Below are positions 36,914-46,073 of a stretch of DNA of 64,000 bases, piece after piece. Under the pieces are notes generated by a model that saw nothing but the letters and a program-made list of their open reading frames with translations, was not told where the DNA came from and did no database searches. The stretch's first letter is position 1. Each line of letters opens with the position of its first letter. Location of the stretch: contig CAWGTD010000006.1 of the NCBI GenBank assembly GCA_963825415.1, positions 124,001 through 188,000 of the forward strand, written 5' to 3'. The position numbers and the translations under genes were made by a program. Origin of the DNA: BP-464 sp963825415 (GTDB taxonomy: Bacteria; Actinomycetota; Thermoleophilia; Solirubrobacterales; Solirubrobacteraceae).

Positions 36914-38364
36914 GGGCGCCGGTCGGGGCCGCGGCGCGCCTCGCGCTGCTGGCGGGCCCGACCGTCCTGGCCTTCTTCTCCGGCGGGTACTTCGAGCGCC
37001 CCCGGCTGGTCGCGGCCATCGCCGTGTGGGGCGTCCTGGCCGTGCTGGCGCTCGTGGTCGAGCGGCCCTTCGGGTGGAGCGCGCCGGCGTCATGGGCGGT
37101 CGGCGGACTCGCGGCGCTGACGGGCTGGGTGCTGTGGTCGCGCGACTGGGCCCCGCTCGCCGGCCCCGCAGGAGAGGACGCCCAGCGCGACGCGCTGTAC
37201 CTCGGCGCTCTGATCGCGGGCGTCCTGGCCTGGCGTGCCCGCCGCTGGGCCACCGCGGTCGAGCCGGTCCTGGCCGCGGGCATCGTCGTGATCGTCGGCT
37301 ACGGTCTCGCCGGACGCCTGCTGCCCGGCGTCGTGCACCTCCAGCGCTCGCTCTCGGCCGGCGGGCGGCTCGAGCAGCCGCTCACCTACTGGAACGCGAC
37401 CGGGGCGTTGGCGGCGATCGGCTTCGTCCTGTGCACGCGGCTGGCGGGCGACACGGCGCGCGCCAAGGCGCTGCGCGTCGCCGCCGCGGGCGCCGCCGCC
37501 CCGCTCGCCGTGGGCGTGTACCTCACGTTCTCGCGCGGCGCGCTGGCGGCCGCCGGCTGCGGGCTGCTGGTGCTTGCGCTGCTGGCGCCGCGCCGCGAGC
37601 AGCTGCGGGCCGGGGCGCTCTGCGTCGCGGCCGGCACGCTGGCGGCCGCGATCGTCAGCCGCCTCGACGGCGTGGCGTCGCTGAAGGGATCGCTCGGGCA
37701 CCGCGAGACCCAGGGAGCGATCGCCCTCGCGGTCCTGCTCGCGATCGTGCTCGCCGCCGTCGCACTGCAGGCGTACATCTGCCGCCGCGAGGCCGGCAGC
37801 AGGCTGCGCGTCGGGGTTCTGCCGATCCCGCGCGGCATCCGGCTGGCGACGGCGCTCGCCGCGCTCGGCCTGGCCGCGCTGCCCTACGCCATCGCCGTGG
37901 CCAGCGAGCGCGGGCACCCGCTGCGCGCGCCGCAGTTCGGCGCGACCACCCAGCGACTCGGATCCGTGGGCTCCAACCGCTACGCGTACTGGCGGGTGGC
38001 CGTCGACACCTTCGCCGACCATCCGCTGAAGGGCACGGGCGCTGCGTCGTTCAGAGCCGAGTGGCTGCGCGAGCGCCCGTTCCCGGAGAGCGTGCTCGAC
38101 GCGCACTCGCTCGAACTCGAGACGCTCGCCGAGCTCGGCCTGGTGGGCTTCGCTGCGCTGCTGGCGCTGCTGGGCGGCGTTGCCGCCGCGGCGCGCCGCG
38201 CGTTCAGGCGCGACGCCGCACTGGCCGCGGGGCCGGCGGCGGCGCTGGCCGTATGGCTCGTGCACGCGGGCGTCGACTGGGACTGGGAGCTGCCGGCGCT
38301 CACGCTGGTCGCGATCGCGCTGGCCGGCCTCGTGCTCGCGCGAGCCGCCGCCCCGCCTCCATGA
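36880..38364 (+). CDS. O-antigen ligase/polymerase-family membrane protein (Wzy_C)
   Basis: 494 residues with about twelve helices. The Wzy_C signature is near the end: AYWRVAVDTFADHPLKGTG and then DAHSLELETLAELGL, which supply the Arg and His residues of the WaaL/Wzy active site on the outer face. It would join lipid-linked glycan units or transfer them to a surface acceptor. The GTG at 36880 is the nearest in-frame start before the first helix and lies inside the methyltransferase end. The 3' end overlaps the convergent GT-C gene by 65 nt. Confidence 0.82.
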   Translation: MELRDPPAQALRAPVGAAARLALLAGPTVLAFFSGGYFERPRLVAAIAVWGVLAVLALVVERPFGWSAPASWAVGGLAALTGWVLWSRDWAPLAGPAGEDAQRDALYLGALIAGVLAWRARRWATAVEPVLAAGIVVIVGYGLAGRLLPGVVHLQRSLSAGGRLEQPLTYWNATGALAAIGFVLCTRLAGDTARAKALRVAAAGAAAPLAVGVYLTFSRGALAAAGCGLLVLALLAPRREQLRAGALCVAAGTLAAAIVSRLDGVASLKGSLGHRETQGAIALAVLLAIVLAAVALQAYICRREAGSRLRVGVLPIPRGIRLATALAALGLAALPYAIAVASERGHPLRAPQFGATTQRLGSVGSNRYAYWRVAVDTFADHPLKGTGAASFRAEWLRERPFPESVLDAHSLELETLAELGLVGFAALLALLGGVAAAARRAFRRDAALAAGPAAALAVWLVHAGVDWDWELPALTLVAIALAGLVLARAAAPPP

Positions 38365-39563
38365 GCGCCACGGCGGCGAGGATGACGAGGCTCGGCTCCG
38401 CCGCGTAGCGAAAGCGCGTGCCCCCGTAGGTCACCGCTGCGACGGCCAGCACCAGGACCACAGGCGCGAGCAGGACGACGAGCATCCGCTCCCGGCGGCG
38501 CAACAGCAGCGCGATGCCCGCCAGGGCGAGCAGGCCGACTCCCCAGTCCATCCGGATCCCGCGCCCGACCCACGAGGCGCGCCGCCCCTCGGCGGCGTTG
38601 AAGAACAACGACTGCCCGTAGCGGAAGACGTCGAGCAGGCGGCCGAGGCGGGCCGCGACGACGACCGGGATCCGATCGGCGTGATCGCGGGCGTAGCGCA
38701 GCCCGATGCCGCGCTGGCGAACGAAGTACTCCGCCTCGTCCTCGCCCGCCCGGCGCGGCGTGTAGCACTGAAAGCGCCACGCGCCGATCAGCGGCCCGCC
38801 GTAGGTGTCGGGACAGTTGGCTCCGACGAACAGCCCGCTGGAGTTCGTCGAGATCAGCACCGGGGTGTCGAAGCGCGCGGCGTTGCGGATCGTCCACGGC
38901 GCGAGGACGAGCACGAGCGCGCCGATCGGCGGCGCCCAGCAGCGCAGCGCGGCGGCCCGCCGGCCGCGCGGCCAGCAGCGCCAGCGGCAAGGCCAGCAGC
39001 ACCACCAGCCCCAGGGCCTCGCCGCGGGTCAGCGCCGCCAGGCCGATCAGCGCCCCGAGCGCCGCGAAGCGCCGCGCCGAGGGTGCCCGCAGAGCCCACA
39101 CGCCGACGAGCAGCGTGGTGAGCAGGAACGTGCCGTAGAGCGTCTCGCTCATCAGCGCGGCGTCGGCGGTCCAGAACAGCGGGTGGATCGCCGCCAGCAG
39201 CGCCGCGAGCAGCCCCACCCCCTCCCCGGCGACGGCGCGCCCGAGCAGGCCGACGAGCACGACGTTGACGGTGCCGAGCGCGCCGAGCGCGATCCGGTGC
39301 GCCTCGTAGCCGTTGCCGCCGAGCTTGTCGAACGTCGCAAGCAGCAGCTCGAATGCCGGCGGATGCTCGGCCGTCGGGCCGTAGGGCGCGAACGCCTCCA
39401 CGAACCCGTGGCCGTCGGCGATGCCCTGGCCGACGAGGTGGAAGGTCAGCGCGTCGCCGATCACCGGATAGCCGTCCTGGGACAGCGCGTAGACGACGCG
39501 AATCGCCAGCGCCAGCAGGGCGATGGCGCCGATCGCCCACTTCGAACGGGTCAGCCGGGGCAC
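38300..39563 (-). CDS. GT-C (PMT/GT39-type) membrane glycosyltransferase, one +1 frame shift
   Basis: With one extra base removed at about 38935-38955, a 420-residue protein with about ten helices. The first extracellular loop contains GDALTFHLVGQGIADGHGF, the acidic site typical of PMT_2/ArnT-like enzymes that use a polyprenyl-phosphate sugar. After the shift the frame continues PIGALVLVLAPWTIRN. It starts with GTG 39563, apparently leaderless. Its promoter overlaps that of the divergent acyltransferase. Confidence 0.8.
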
Positions 39564-39572
39564 GAGCGGGCC

Positions 39573-39578
39573 AGCGTA
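39573..39578 (-). promoter_or_regulatory. -10 box (TACGCT), leaderless start of the GT-C gene
   Basis: TACGCT ends 9 nt before the GTG at 39563; it overlaps the divergent box by two bases. Confidence 0.5.
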
Positions 39579-39582
39579 AGCT
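39577..39582 (+). promoter_or_regulatory. -10 box (TAAGCT) of the acyltransferase-3 gene
   Basis: TAAGCT ends 14 nt before the ATG at 39597, giving a leader of about 8 nt. Overlap with the opposite box implies the two divergent promoters compete. Confidence 0.4.
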
Positions 39583-39596
39583 TTCGCCGGGTCCCC

Positions 39597-40802
39597 ATGG
39601 CAGCCGACGTCGACGACGCCCTCCGGCCACCGCCCGGCAACCCCCGCTTTCCGCTGCTGGACTCGCTGCGCGCGGTTGCAGCGCTGTCGATCGTCGTGAC
39701 CCATGCCTCCGGCGTCTCGACGTTCAACGTCGCCAACTCGCTCGGCGCCTACACCGCGCGGCTGGACTTCGGCGTGACGATCTTCTTCCTGCTCTCGGGG
39801 TTCCTGCTGTGGCGGCCGTTCGTCGCCAGCCGCCGAGAGGGCCGCCCGCCGGTGGGGATCCGCGCGTTCTTCCGGCGCCGCGTGCTGCGCATCGTGCCCG
39901 CCTACTGGGTGGCGATCGCCGGCCTGGCGCTCTACCCCGGCCTGCTCGGCTTCGGCGATCACTGGTGGCGGTTCTTCAGCTTCAGCCAGATCTACTGGGC
40001 TCAATCCACCGTCCAAGGGATCGGGCCCGCCTGGTCGCTGGCGATCGAGGCCTCGTTCTACGTGGCGCTGCCGTTCATCGCCGCCGCGATGGCGCGGCTG
40101 GCTCCCTCGGTGCGCGGCGAGCTTGCAGTGCTCGGCGCCGGCGCGCTGGCCGCGATCGGCGCGCGCACGTTCCTGCAGGCCGACGGCGGCTACAGCGTCG
40201 TGCAGAACACGCTCGTCTGCTACTTCGACTGGTTCGCCTTCGGGATGATGCTCGCGGTCGTCAGCGTCGCGATGCACGGGCGCGAGGCGGAGTCGCGGAC
40301 GCTGCGGCTGATCGTGCGCAGGCCGTGGGTCCCGTGGGCAGCCGCGGCGGTGGTGTTCTGGTTCATGGCGACGCAGATGAACCTCTCGCGGGGCTTCTAC
40401 ATCGTCTACACGAACCTGAACTACTTCGGCGAGCACGCCTGCTACGCGCTCGCCGCCGCGCTGCTGTTGTTGCCCGCGGTGTTCGGCGACTGGGCCGGCG
40501 GCTGGCCGCGTCGCCTGCTGGCCCTGCGACCGCTGCCTTGGCTCGGGCTGATCTCCTACGGGATCTTCCTCTGGCACGCCAACCTGATGCTCGAGGTCGA
40601 CCACCGCGGCGCCCAGGGATGGCTGCCGTTCTCGGGCTTCCTCTCGCTGCTGCTGGTCACGCTGGCGCTCACGCTGCCGCTCGCCACGCTGAGCTACTAC
40701 CTCGTCGAGCGCCCGGCGCTGCGGTTCAAGGAGCCGCGGCGCCGCCGGCCCGAGCGCGACCCGCTGGTCGGGCGGGAACCCGTGACCGGCCCAGCGGGCT
40801 GA
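39597..40802 (+). CDS. acyltransferase family 3 membrane protein
   Basis: 401 residues with ten or so helices. LLDSLRAVAALSIVVTHAS carries the R and H of the catalytic helix, and FRRRVLRIVPAYW is the family signature. These enzymes O-acylate (often O-acetylate) sugars of surface polysaccharides from the cytoplasmic or periplasmic side. The ATG follows a -10 box by 14 nt. The 3' end overlaps the convergent 149-residue gene by 77 nt. Confidence 0.88.
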   Translation: MAADVDDALRPPPGNPRFPLLDSLRAVAALSIVVTHASGVSTFNVANSLGAYTARLDFGVTIFFLLSGFLLWRPFVASRREGRPPVGIRAFFRRRVLRIVPAYWVAIAGLALYPGLLGFGDHWWRFFSFSQIYWAQSTVQGIGPAWSLAIEASFYVALPFIAAAMARLAPSVRGELAVLGAGALAAIGARTFLQADGGYSVVQNTLVCYFDWFAFGMMLAVVSVAMHGREAESRTLRLIVRRPWVPWAAAAVVFWFMATQMNLSRGFYIVYTNLNYFGEHACYALAAALLLLPAVFGDWAGGWPRRLLALRPLPWLGLISYGIFLWHANLMLEVDHRGAQGWLPFSGFLSLLLVTLALTLPLATLSYYLVERPALRFKEPRRRRPERDPLVGREPVTGPAG

Positions 40803-41175
40803 GCCGCTGCGCCGTCGCGGTGGCGCGGCGGGCGAGCGCCCGCCGGCCGGCCGCCCCGGCCGCCACCGCCAGCGCGTCCCAGGCCGTCGCCGATCCGGGC
40901 TCGCGCGACACCGCAGCCTGCGCCAGCTTCACCGACTCCCCCAGGCGGCCCTGGCGATTCAGGGCCGCCGAGGCGGCGACGAGCCCTTCGGTGCCGCGGC
41001 AGCGAGTCCGCACCGTGGCCACGGCGGCCGCCTCGCGCTGCACCGGCACGCGGCCGAGCACGATCTGGAGCAGCTCCCGGCGCGCACCCTGGCAGTCGGC
41101 ATGGGCCGACAGGCTGCCGGCGAGCAGAACCACTACGACGGCGCAAGCGGCCAGGATCAGGGCGCGGCCGAGCAA
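40726..41175 (-). CDS. hypothetical secreted protein with helical (TPR-like) repeats
   Basis: 149 residues, TTG start. A signal peptide or anchor (LILAACAVVVVLLAGSLSA) is followed by a small alpha-helical domain with TPR-like spacing (ASAALNRQGRLGESVKLAQ, then SATAWDALAVAAG). The last 25 residues are antisense to the acyltransferase gene and may be an over-run, for example after a frame error. Possible glycan-locus chaperone; function unknown. Confidence 0.6.
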   Translation of the reverse strand: MLGRALILAACAVVVVLLAGSLSAHADCQGARRELLQIVLGRVPVQREAAAVATVRTRCRGTEGLVAASAALNRQGRLGESVKLAQAAVSREPGSATAWDALAVAAGAAGRRALARRATATAQRLSPLGRSRVPARPAGRARAGGAAAP

Positions 41176-41181
41176 CGCGGG

Positions 41182-41187
41182 TACGAT
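41182..41187 (+). promoter_or_regulatory. -10 box (TACGAT), leaderless start of the DPM-type GT2 gene
   Basis: TACGAT ends 8 nt before the TTG at 41196, which supports that unusual start codon. Confidence 0.55.
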
Positions 41188-41195
41188 GCCACGCC

Positions 41196-41891
41196 TTGCC
41201 GACCGTCACCCTGGTCGTCCCGGCGTTCAACGAGGGCGCCACCATCGAACGCGTCCTGCGGAGCCTGGAAAAGCTTCCGTGGGATCGCGAGGTCCTCGTC
41301 GTCGACGACGGGTCGACCGACGACACCGCGGCGACCGTCGAGCGGGTCGCTTCCGAGCGCGACGACGTGCGCCTGCTGCGCCACCCGACCAACCGCGGCA
41401 AGGGAGCAGCGGTCCGAACCGGGCTGGCGGCCTCCACGGGCGACTTCGTCGTCATCCAGGACGCCGACCTCGAATACGACCCGCGCGACATCCCCAAGCT
41501 GCTCGACCCGCTGCTCGAGGGCTACGCCGACGTCGTCTACGGCACACGCCTGCGCGGCGGCGAGCCGCAGCGCGCCCACCTGTTCTGGCACTACGCGGGC
41601 AACCGCTTCCTCTCGCTGCTGACCAACGTGCTGTTCAACACGACGATCAGCGACATGGAGGTCGGCTACAAGGCGTTCCGCGGCGAGCTGATCCGATCGC
41701 TGCCGCTGGTCAGCGACGACTTTCGCTTCGAGCCCGAGGTGACCGCGAAGGTCCTGCGGATCCCCGACGTGCGGCTCTACGAGGTGCCGATCAGCTACTA
41801 CGGCCGGACCTACGCGGAGGGCAAGAAGATCACGTGGCGCGACGGGATCAAGGCCGTCGTCACGTTGGTGCGCTTCCGCATCGCTCCATAG
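41196..41891 (+). CDS. GT2 polyprenyl-phosphate mannose/glucose synthase-like glycosyltransferase
   Basis: 231 residues of the DPM1-like GT-A fold without a membrane tail. The nucleotide site VVDDGS is at 35-40 and the metal-binding DAD at 89-91. EVGYKAFRGELI is the acceptor loop typical of the polyprenyl-phosphate group. It would transfer a sugar from a nucleotide donor to polyprenyl phosphate, making the donor used by GT-C enzymes nearby such as the PMT-like and AftD-like proteins. The TTG start is set by the promoter 8 nt upstream. Confidence 0.88.
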   Translation: MPTVTLVVPAFNEGATIERVLRSLEKLPWDREVLVVDDGSTDDTAATVERVASERDDVRLLRHPTNRGKGAAVRTGLAASTGDFVVIQDADLEYDPRDIPKLLDPLLEGYADVVYGTRLRGGEPQRAHLFWHYAGNRFLSLLTNVLFNTTISDMEVGYKAFRGELIRSLPLVSDDFRFEPEVTAKVLRIPDVRLYEVPISYYGRTYAEGKKITWRDGIKAVVTLVRFRIAP

Positions 41892-41894
41892 ATT
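41889..41894 (+). promoter_or_regulatory. possible -10 box (TAGATT) before the carboxymuconolactone-decarboxylase-like gene
   Basis: TAGATT ends 7 nt before the ATG at 41902 but includes the TAG stop of the preceding gene, so it may be fortuitous. Confidence 0.35.
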
Positions 41895-41901
41895 CCCGGG
41901 C

Positions 41902-42474
41902 ATGGCCCGTCTCCCGTACGTCGATCCAGCTTCCGCCCCCGACTCGGTGCGCGAGGCGCTCGAGCGGACGCCTCCGCTCAACGTGTTCCGCATGGTTGCC
42001 CACGCCGAGACCGCGTTTCGCCCGTGGCTGCGCTTCGGCGGCGCGCTGCTCGGCGCGGCGCAGCTCGACGCGCGGCTGCGCGAGCTGGCGATCCTGCGCG
42101 TGTCGCGGCTGACGCCGGGCGCGGATTACGAATGGGTCCAGCACGTGCCGATCGCGCTGGCGGTCGGCTGCACCGAGGAGCAGATCGGCGCGCTGGCCGC
42201 CGACGATGTCGAGGCCTCCGGCTTCGGCGACGACGAGCGCCTCGTGCTGCGGTTCACCAGCGAGGTGGTCCGTGACGCGGCGCCCGCCGAGGCGACATGG
42301 GCTGCCGCCAGCGGGCGCTTCTCCCCGCGCGAGCTGATCGAGCTGCTGCTGACGATCGGCCAGTACATGGGCCTCGGCCGGATCATGGCCACCACCCGCA
42401 TCGACGTCGACGGCCCGTTCGGCGTGCAGGTGGCCGGCAGCGCGGCTCAGGCCGCCCGGCGGACGAGCAGCTGA
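41902..42474 (+). CDS. carboxymuconolactone-decarboxylase/AhpD-fold protein
   Basis: 190 residues, helical. RELAILRVSRLT and EWVQHVPIA are the CMD-family blocks. The AhpD-type CxxC is absent, so it is not a peroxidase of that kind; it is closer to the uncharacterised CMD-like proteins with a YEW...H motif. Cytosolic, function unknown. It does not obviously belong to the glycan locus that surrounds it. It converges with the GT-C-like gene and overlaps it by 28 nt. Confidence 0.82.
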   Translation: MARLPYVDPASAPDSVREALERTPPLNVFRMVAHAETAFRPWLRFGGALLGAAQLDARLRELAILRVSRLTPGADYEWVQHVPIALAVGCTEEQIGALAADDVEASGFGDDERLVLRFTSEVVRDAAPAEATWAAASGRFSPRELIELLLTIGQYMGLGRIMATTRIDVDGPFGVQVAGSAAQAARRTSS

Positions 42475-43868
42475 TACGGCCCGAAGCGGCCGCGCTCGGT
42501 GAACCGGGTGGCGAGGTAGCGGTCGAGCACGTGCACGCCGCTTGACCGCCCCGCCCCGTTGGGCTCCGGCGCCGACGCCGTGGGAGCCAGCCAGCGGACC
42601 ACCACGCGGGTGTCGGCCAGGTCCTCGACGATCTCGCGCTGGACCTTCGCCTTCGTCACGACCCCCGGCTGCATGACGTCGTAGCGGGTCGGGTTGCGCC
42701 GGTCGAGGATCGTGTAGAGCAGCGAGTCGCCGGCGCGCACCAGGTCGTGGCGCGGGTTCGCGACGAAAACGGGGGCGCCCGGCGGCGCGGTGGCGTCGAC
42801 GGCGGCGCGCAGGTCGCGCAGGTCGCGGGCGTCGGCGGGGCTCGTGCGCACGCCGTCCCCGGCGGGCCCGGGAACGGCGGCCTGCGCGGGTGGGTGCACG
42901 AGCTGGCCGAACCGGCGCTCGAGCCCGTGCAGCGCGATCAGCCCGGCGGCGACGGCGAGCGCGATTCGGGCTGCCCGCCGGCGCTCCTGGCCGGCGGCCG
43001 CGCACAGCAGCACGGCGGCGGCGACCGAGAGCGGCACGAGGTGGTAGAGGTCGGGCCGCGCGAGGAGGTAGCCCGCGCCGACCACGCCGAGCGGGGCGAG
43101 CGGGTGCCAGCGGCGCCGCAACAGCGCCCAGCCCAGCCACAGCGCGGCGGTGGCAAGAAGGATCGTCGGGAACAGGCGCTCGAGGACCTTGTTGAGATCG
43201 CTCGTGTGCGGGTCGAACGGCAGCGGCAGGCGCTGGAGGTGCTGGATGCCGAGGAACCCGACCACCTGGTCGGCCATGTCCCCCGGCGCGACGATGAAGA
43301 ACGGCGCCAGCCCGCAGACCGCGATGGCGGCCGCGGCCGCGAGCACTCGCTTTGCCCGCGCGGACCGCAGCACCGCGCCGAGCACGGCCGCGAGCCCGAT
43401 CTCGGGGCGAAAGACGATCGCCAGGCCGGCGAGGCCGCCGCTCACCCCCGGCCGCGCCGGCGCGGCGAGCAGCGCCCCCAGCGCCAGCGCCAGCGCGGGC
43501 GGGTTGGGCCCCGGGCCGCTCGGAAACGCCATCGCCGCCGCAACCGCCAGCCAGGCCAGCAGCGCCAGCCGCTCACCGGCGTCGCGGCGAACGAGGCGAT
43601 AGGCGAGCAGCGCGACGGCGGCGTCGACCGCGATGCGCAGGACCCGCCAGGCCAGCAGCGACGGGCCGAACGCCTTCCACAGCCCGGCCAGCACGACGGT
43701 CTGCCCGGGGGCGTAGTTGCTCCAGAAGTCGCGGTAGGGCCACTGCCCGTCGGCCACCCGGCCCGCCCAGGCGAGCATCAGTCCCTCGTCGTGGGGCTCG
43801 TAACCGCGCAGGATGGTGAACCCGGCCAGCGCGGCGGCGGCCACGACCAGCACCGCCTGACGCTTCAC
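42447..43868 (-). CDS. GT-C-like membrane glycosyltransferase
   Basis: 473 residues with about ten helices. RGYEPHDEGLMLAWAGRVAD and QWPYRDFWSNYAPGQ in the first outer loop carry acidic residues typical of GT39/GT87-like polyprenyl-phosphate-sugar enzymes. The C-terminal third is extracytoplasmic (NPRHDLVRAGDSLLYTILD). The GTG overlaps the stop of the GT2 gene (GTGA), so the two are coupled. Sugar and acceptor unknown. Confidence 0.78.
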   Translation of the reverse strand: MKRQAVLVVAAAALAGFTILRGYEPHDEGLMLAWAGRVADGQWPYRDFWSNYAPGQTVVLAGLWKAFGPSLLAWRVLRIAVDAAVALLAYRLVRRDAGERLALLAWLAVAAAMAFPSGPGPNPPALALALGALLAAPARPGVSGGLAGLAIVFRPEIGLAAVLGAVLRSARAKRVLAAAAAIAVCGLAPFFIVAPGDMADQVVGFLGIQHLQRLPLPFDPHTSDLNKVLERLFPTILLATAALWLGWALLRRRWHPLAPLGVVGAGYLLARPDLYHLVPLSVAAAVLLCAAAGQERRRAARIALAVAAGLIALHGLERRFGQLVHPPAQAAVPGPAGDGVRTSPADARDLRDLRAAVDATAPPGAPVFVANPRHDLVRAGDSLLYTILDRRNPTRYDVMQPGVVTKAKVQREIVEDLADTRVVVRWLAPTASAPEPNGAGRSSGVHVLDRYLATRFTERGRFGPYQLLVRRAA

Positions 43869-44829
43869 GCCGGGCCCCGCGGATGACCCCCGGCCGCAGG
43901 CCCGCGCCACGGCCGCGCCGGAACGACGTCCTGGATCGGCGCGCGCGCCGCGCGCCGCAAGGCACGGCGCTCGCGCAGCATCGCCGGAAGCAGGGCCAGG
44001 GCGCTCCACGCAGCCGGCCAGATGCGCGCGCAGCCGTCGCTCGCGCGCCGCGTGCCAGGCCCAGGCGACCTGGCGATAGACGACCAGCGGCGCCCAGCGC
44101 AGCGGAAACGCGCGCGCGACCAGCAGCAGCGTGTTGCGCTCGGCCCACGTCGTCGCGGGCCGCGACAGCTCGCCCGAGGACCCCTCGCCCGAGTGGCGCG
44201 CCACGGCGCGCGGCTCCCACAGGCAGCGCCAGCCCGCCAGCTGCAGCCGCAGCCCCAGCTCGACGTCCTCGAGGTACAGGAAGAACCGCTCGTCGAAGCC
44301 GCCCGCGGCGAGCACGGCGTCGCGGCGGTAGAGCGCCGCTCCGGCGCACGCGGCGAACACCTCGCCGGGGTCGTCGAAGCGCCCGTCGTCGCGCCGGCCG
44401 CGCCCGCGCTGCTCGCACACGCCGTCGCGGCGGAGCACGTCGCCGGCGTCGTAAAGAACAGCGGGGTCGTCGAGGTCGACCATCTTGGTCGCCACCGCGG
44501 CGGCGCCGTCGTCGGCGGCCAGCGCCGCAAGGGCCCGCTCGAGCCACTCGGGATCGAGCTCGACGTCGGTGTTGACCAGCGCCACCGCCTCGCCGGCCGC
44601 GGCCTCGATCCCACGATTGGCGGCCGCCGCGAAGCCCGTGTTCCGACCCTGCTCGAGAACGCCGACCTCGGGCGCGTTCTCGGCCAGCCAGGCGACCGAC
44701 CCGTCGCTCGAGCCGTTGTCGACGGCGATCACCTCCAAGCGGCGCCAGCGTCTGCGCGCGCAGCGACTCGAGCAGGCCGGGAAGCCAGCGCCGCCCGTTC
44801 CAGACGGGCACGACAACGCTCGCGCGCAC
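43865..44829 (-). CDS. GT2 rhamnosyltransferase-like glycosyltransferase, two +1 frame shifts
   Basis: With extra bases removed at about 44742 and 44010, a 320-residue GT-A enzyme. It starts MRASVVVPVWNGRRW and continues in the next frame with EVIAVDNGSSDGS and NTDVELDP (the DxD-type site); AAGGFDERFFLYLEDVELGL is the acceptor-side block typical of WbbL-like rhamnosyltransferases. The last third (LALLPAMLRERRALRR) is in the third frame. It is cytosolic and follows the GT4 gene by 15 nt. Confidence 0.78.
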
Positions 44830-44844
44830 GCCCGCGTGGTCCCG

Positions 44845-46008
44845 TCAGGACGCGATGGCCAGGCCGCGGGCACGCCGCGGGCGCCGGCGCTGCACCCGCA
44901 GCGGGGCGTGGGCGGCCAGCGCCTCGTCGACGACCCGCTCCATGGCCGTGCGGAAGCGCGCCACGTCGAAGCGCATCGCGTTGTGCATGCACGCCTCCGG
45001 ATCGACGCCCATGACGTCGAACGCGGTGACCGCTTCGCACAGCGCGTCGACCGAAGCCTCCTCGTAGAACACCCCCGTCTCGCCCTCGATGACGGTCTCG
45101 CGAACGCCCCCCTCGGCCAGCGCGATCACCGGCCGGCCGGCGGCCTGCGCCTCGACCGCGGCGATCCCGAACTCCTCGGTGGCGGTGACGACCAGGGCCC
45201 GCGCCTGGGCCAGCAGCTCGGCGGCGCGCCGGTCGTCGACGCGACCGGTGAAGTGCACGTTCGGGCCCGCCATCCGGCGCAGGCGCCGGGCGTCGGGCCC
45301 GTTGCCGACGACGACGAGCGGCAGCCCGAGGCGGTTGAACGCCCGCACCGCGAGGTCGATCCGCTTGTGCGGCATCAGCTCGCTGAGCACGACGTAGGCG
45401 TCGCCGATCGGCGCGGGCGCGAAGCGCGCCGTCTCCACCGGTGGATGGACCACCTGCGCGTCGCGGTCGAAGTAGCGCGAGACGCGCCGGCGCGTGGTCT
45501 CGGAGTTGGCGACGTAGGTGTCGACGCGCTGGGCGGCGATCCAGTCCCACTGGCGCCAGCGCTGGAAGATCACGCTGAGCGCCGTGCGCGTCAGCGGGTT
45601 GCGGCCGGAAAGCGTGGCCTCGCGGGCGTTCCAGGCGTAGCGGAACGGGTTGTGGCAGTAGCAGACGTGCGTCGCGTCCTCGTCGGGGATGACGCCGTGC
45701 GCCCACGCGCTCGAGCTCGACACGACCAGGTCGTAGCCGCGCAGGTCCATCGCCTCGATCGCGTAGGGATAGAACGGCAGCAGCGCTCGGAACGTCCGCG
45801 CGGTCGGGTGAGTGCGCTGGAGGAACGACGTGTGCACGTTGCGATGGGCGAAGCGGCCCTCGGTCCCGTGCTCGTCGTAGACCGCCGTGAAGACGTCGGC
45901 CTCCGGGTAGAGGTCGCACAGAGCCATGAACACGCGCTCGGCGCCGCGGACGTCGAGCAGGAAATCGTGAACGAGAGCAACGCGTCGCGCCGTGGGACGG
46001 GGCGGCAT
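44845..46008 (-). CDS. GT4 glycosyltransferase
   Basis: 387 residues, GT-B fold. The N-terminal VALVHDFLLDVRGAERVF has the Gly-rich acceptor loop. The C-terminal domain has YVVLSELMPHKRIDLAVRAF and TATEEFGIAAVEAQAAGRP, in which the EX7E pair binds the nucleotide sugar. Similar proteins act as mannosyltransferases in envelope glycan synthesis; donor unknown. It starts with ATG 46008 and a -10 box 8 nt upstream, divergent from the next GT4. Confidence 0.92.
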   Translation of the reverse strand: MPPRPTARRVALVHDFLLDVRGAERVFMALCDLYPEADVFTAVYDEHGTEGRFAHRNVHTSFLQRTHPTARTFRALLPFYPYAIEAMDLRGYDLVVSSSSAWAHGVIPDEDATHVCYCHNPFRYAWNAREATLSGRNPLTRTALSVIFQRWRQWDWIAAQRVDTYVANSETTRRRVSRYFDRDAQVVHPPVETARFAPAPIGDAYVVLSELMPHKRIDLAVRAFNRLGLPLVVVGNGPDARRLRRMAGPNVHFTGRVDDRRAAELLAQARALVVTATEEFGIAAVEAQAAGRPVIALAEGGVRETVIEGETGVFYEEASVDALCEAVTAFDVMGVDPEACMHNAMRFDVARFRTAMERVVDEALAAHAPLRVQRRRPRRARGLAIAS

Positions 46009-46016
46009 CCGTGCCG

Positions 46017-46022
46017 AGTCTA
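46017..46022 (-). promoter_or_regulatory. -10 box (TAGACT), leaderless start of the GT4 gene
   Basis: TAGACT ends 8 nt before the ATG at 46008. Confidence 0.55.
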
Positions 46023-46060
46023 TGGGAACCCGCCGGTGCGGCCCAGGGCTCGGTCTCCTC

Positions 46061-46066
46061 TACGGT
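46061..46066 (+). promoter_or_regulatory. -10 box (TACGGT), leaderless start of the second GT4 gene
   Basis: TACGGT ends 7 nt before the ATG at 46074. Confidence 0.5.
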
Positions 46067-46073
46067 GGCGGCC

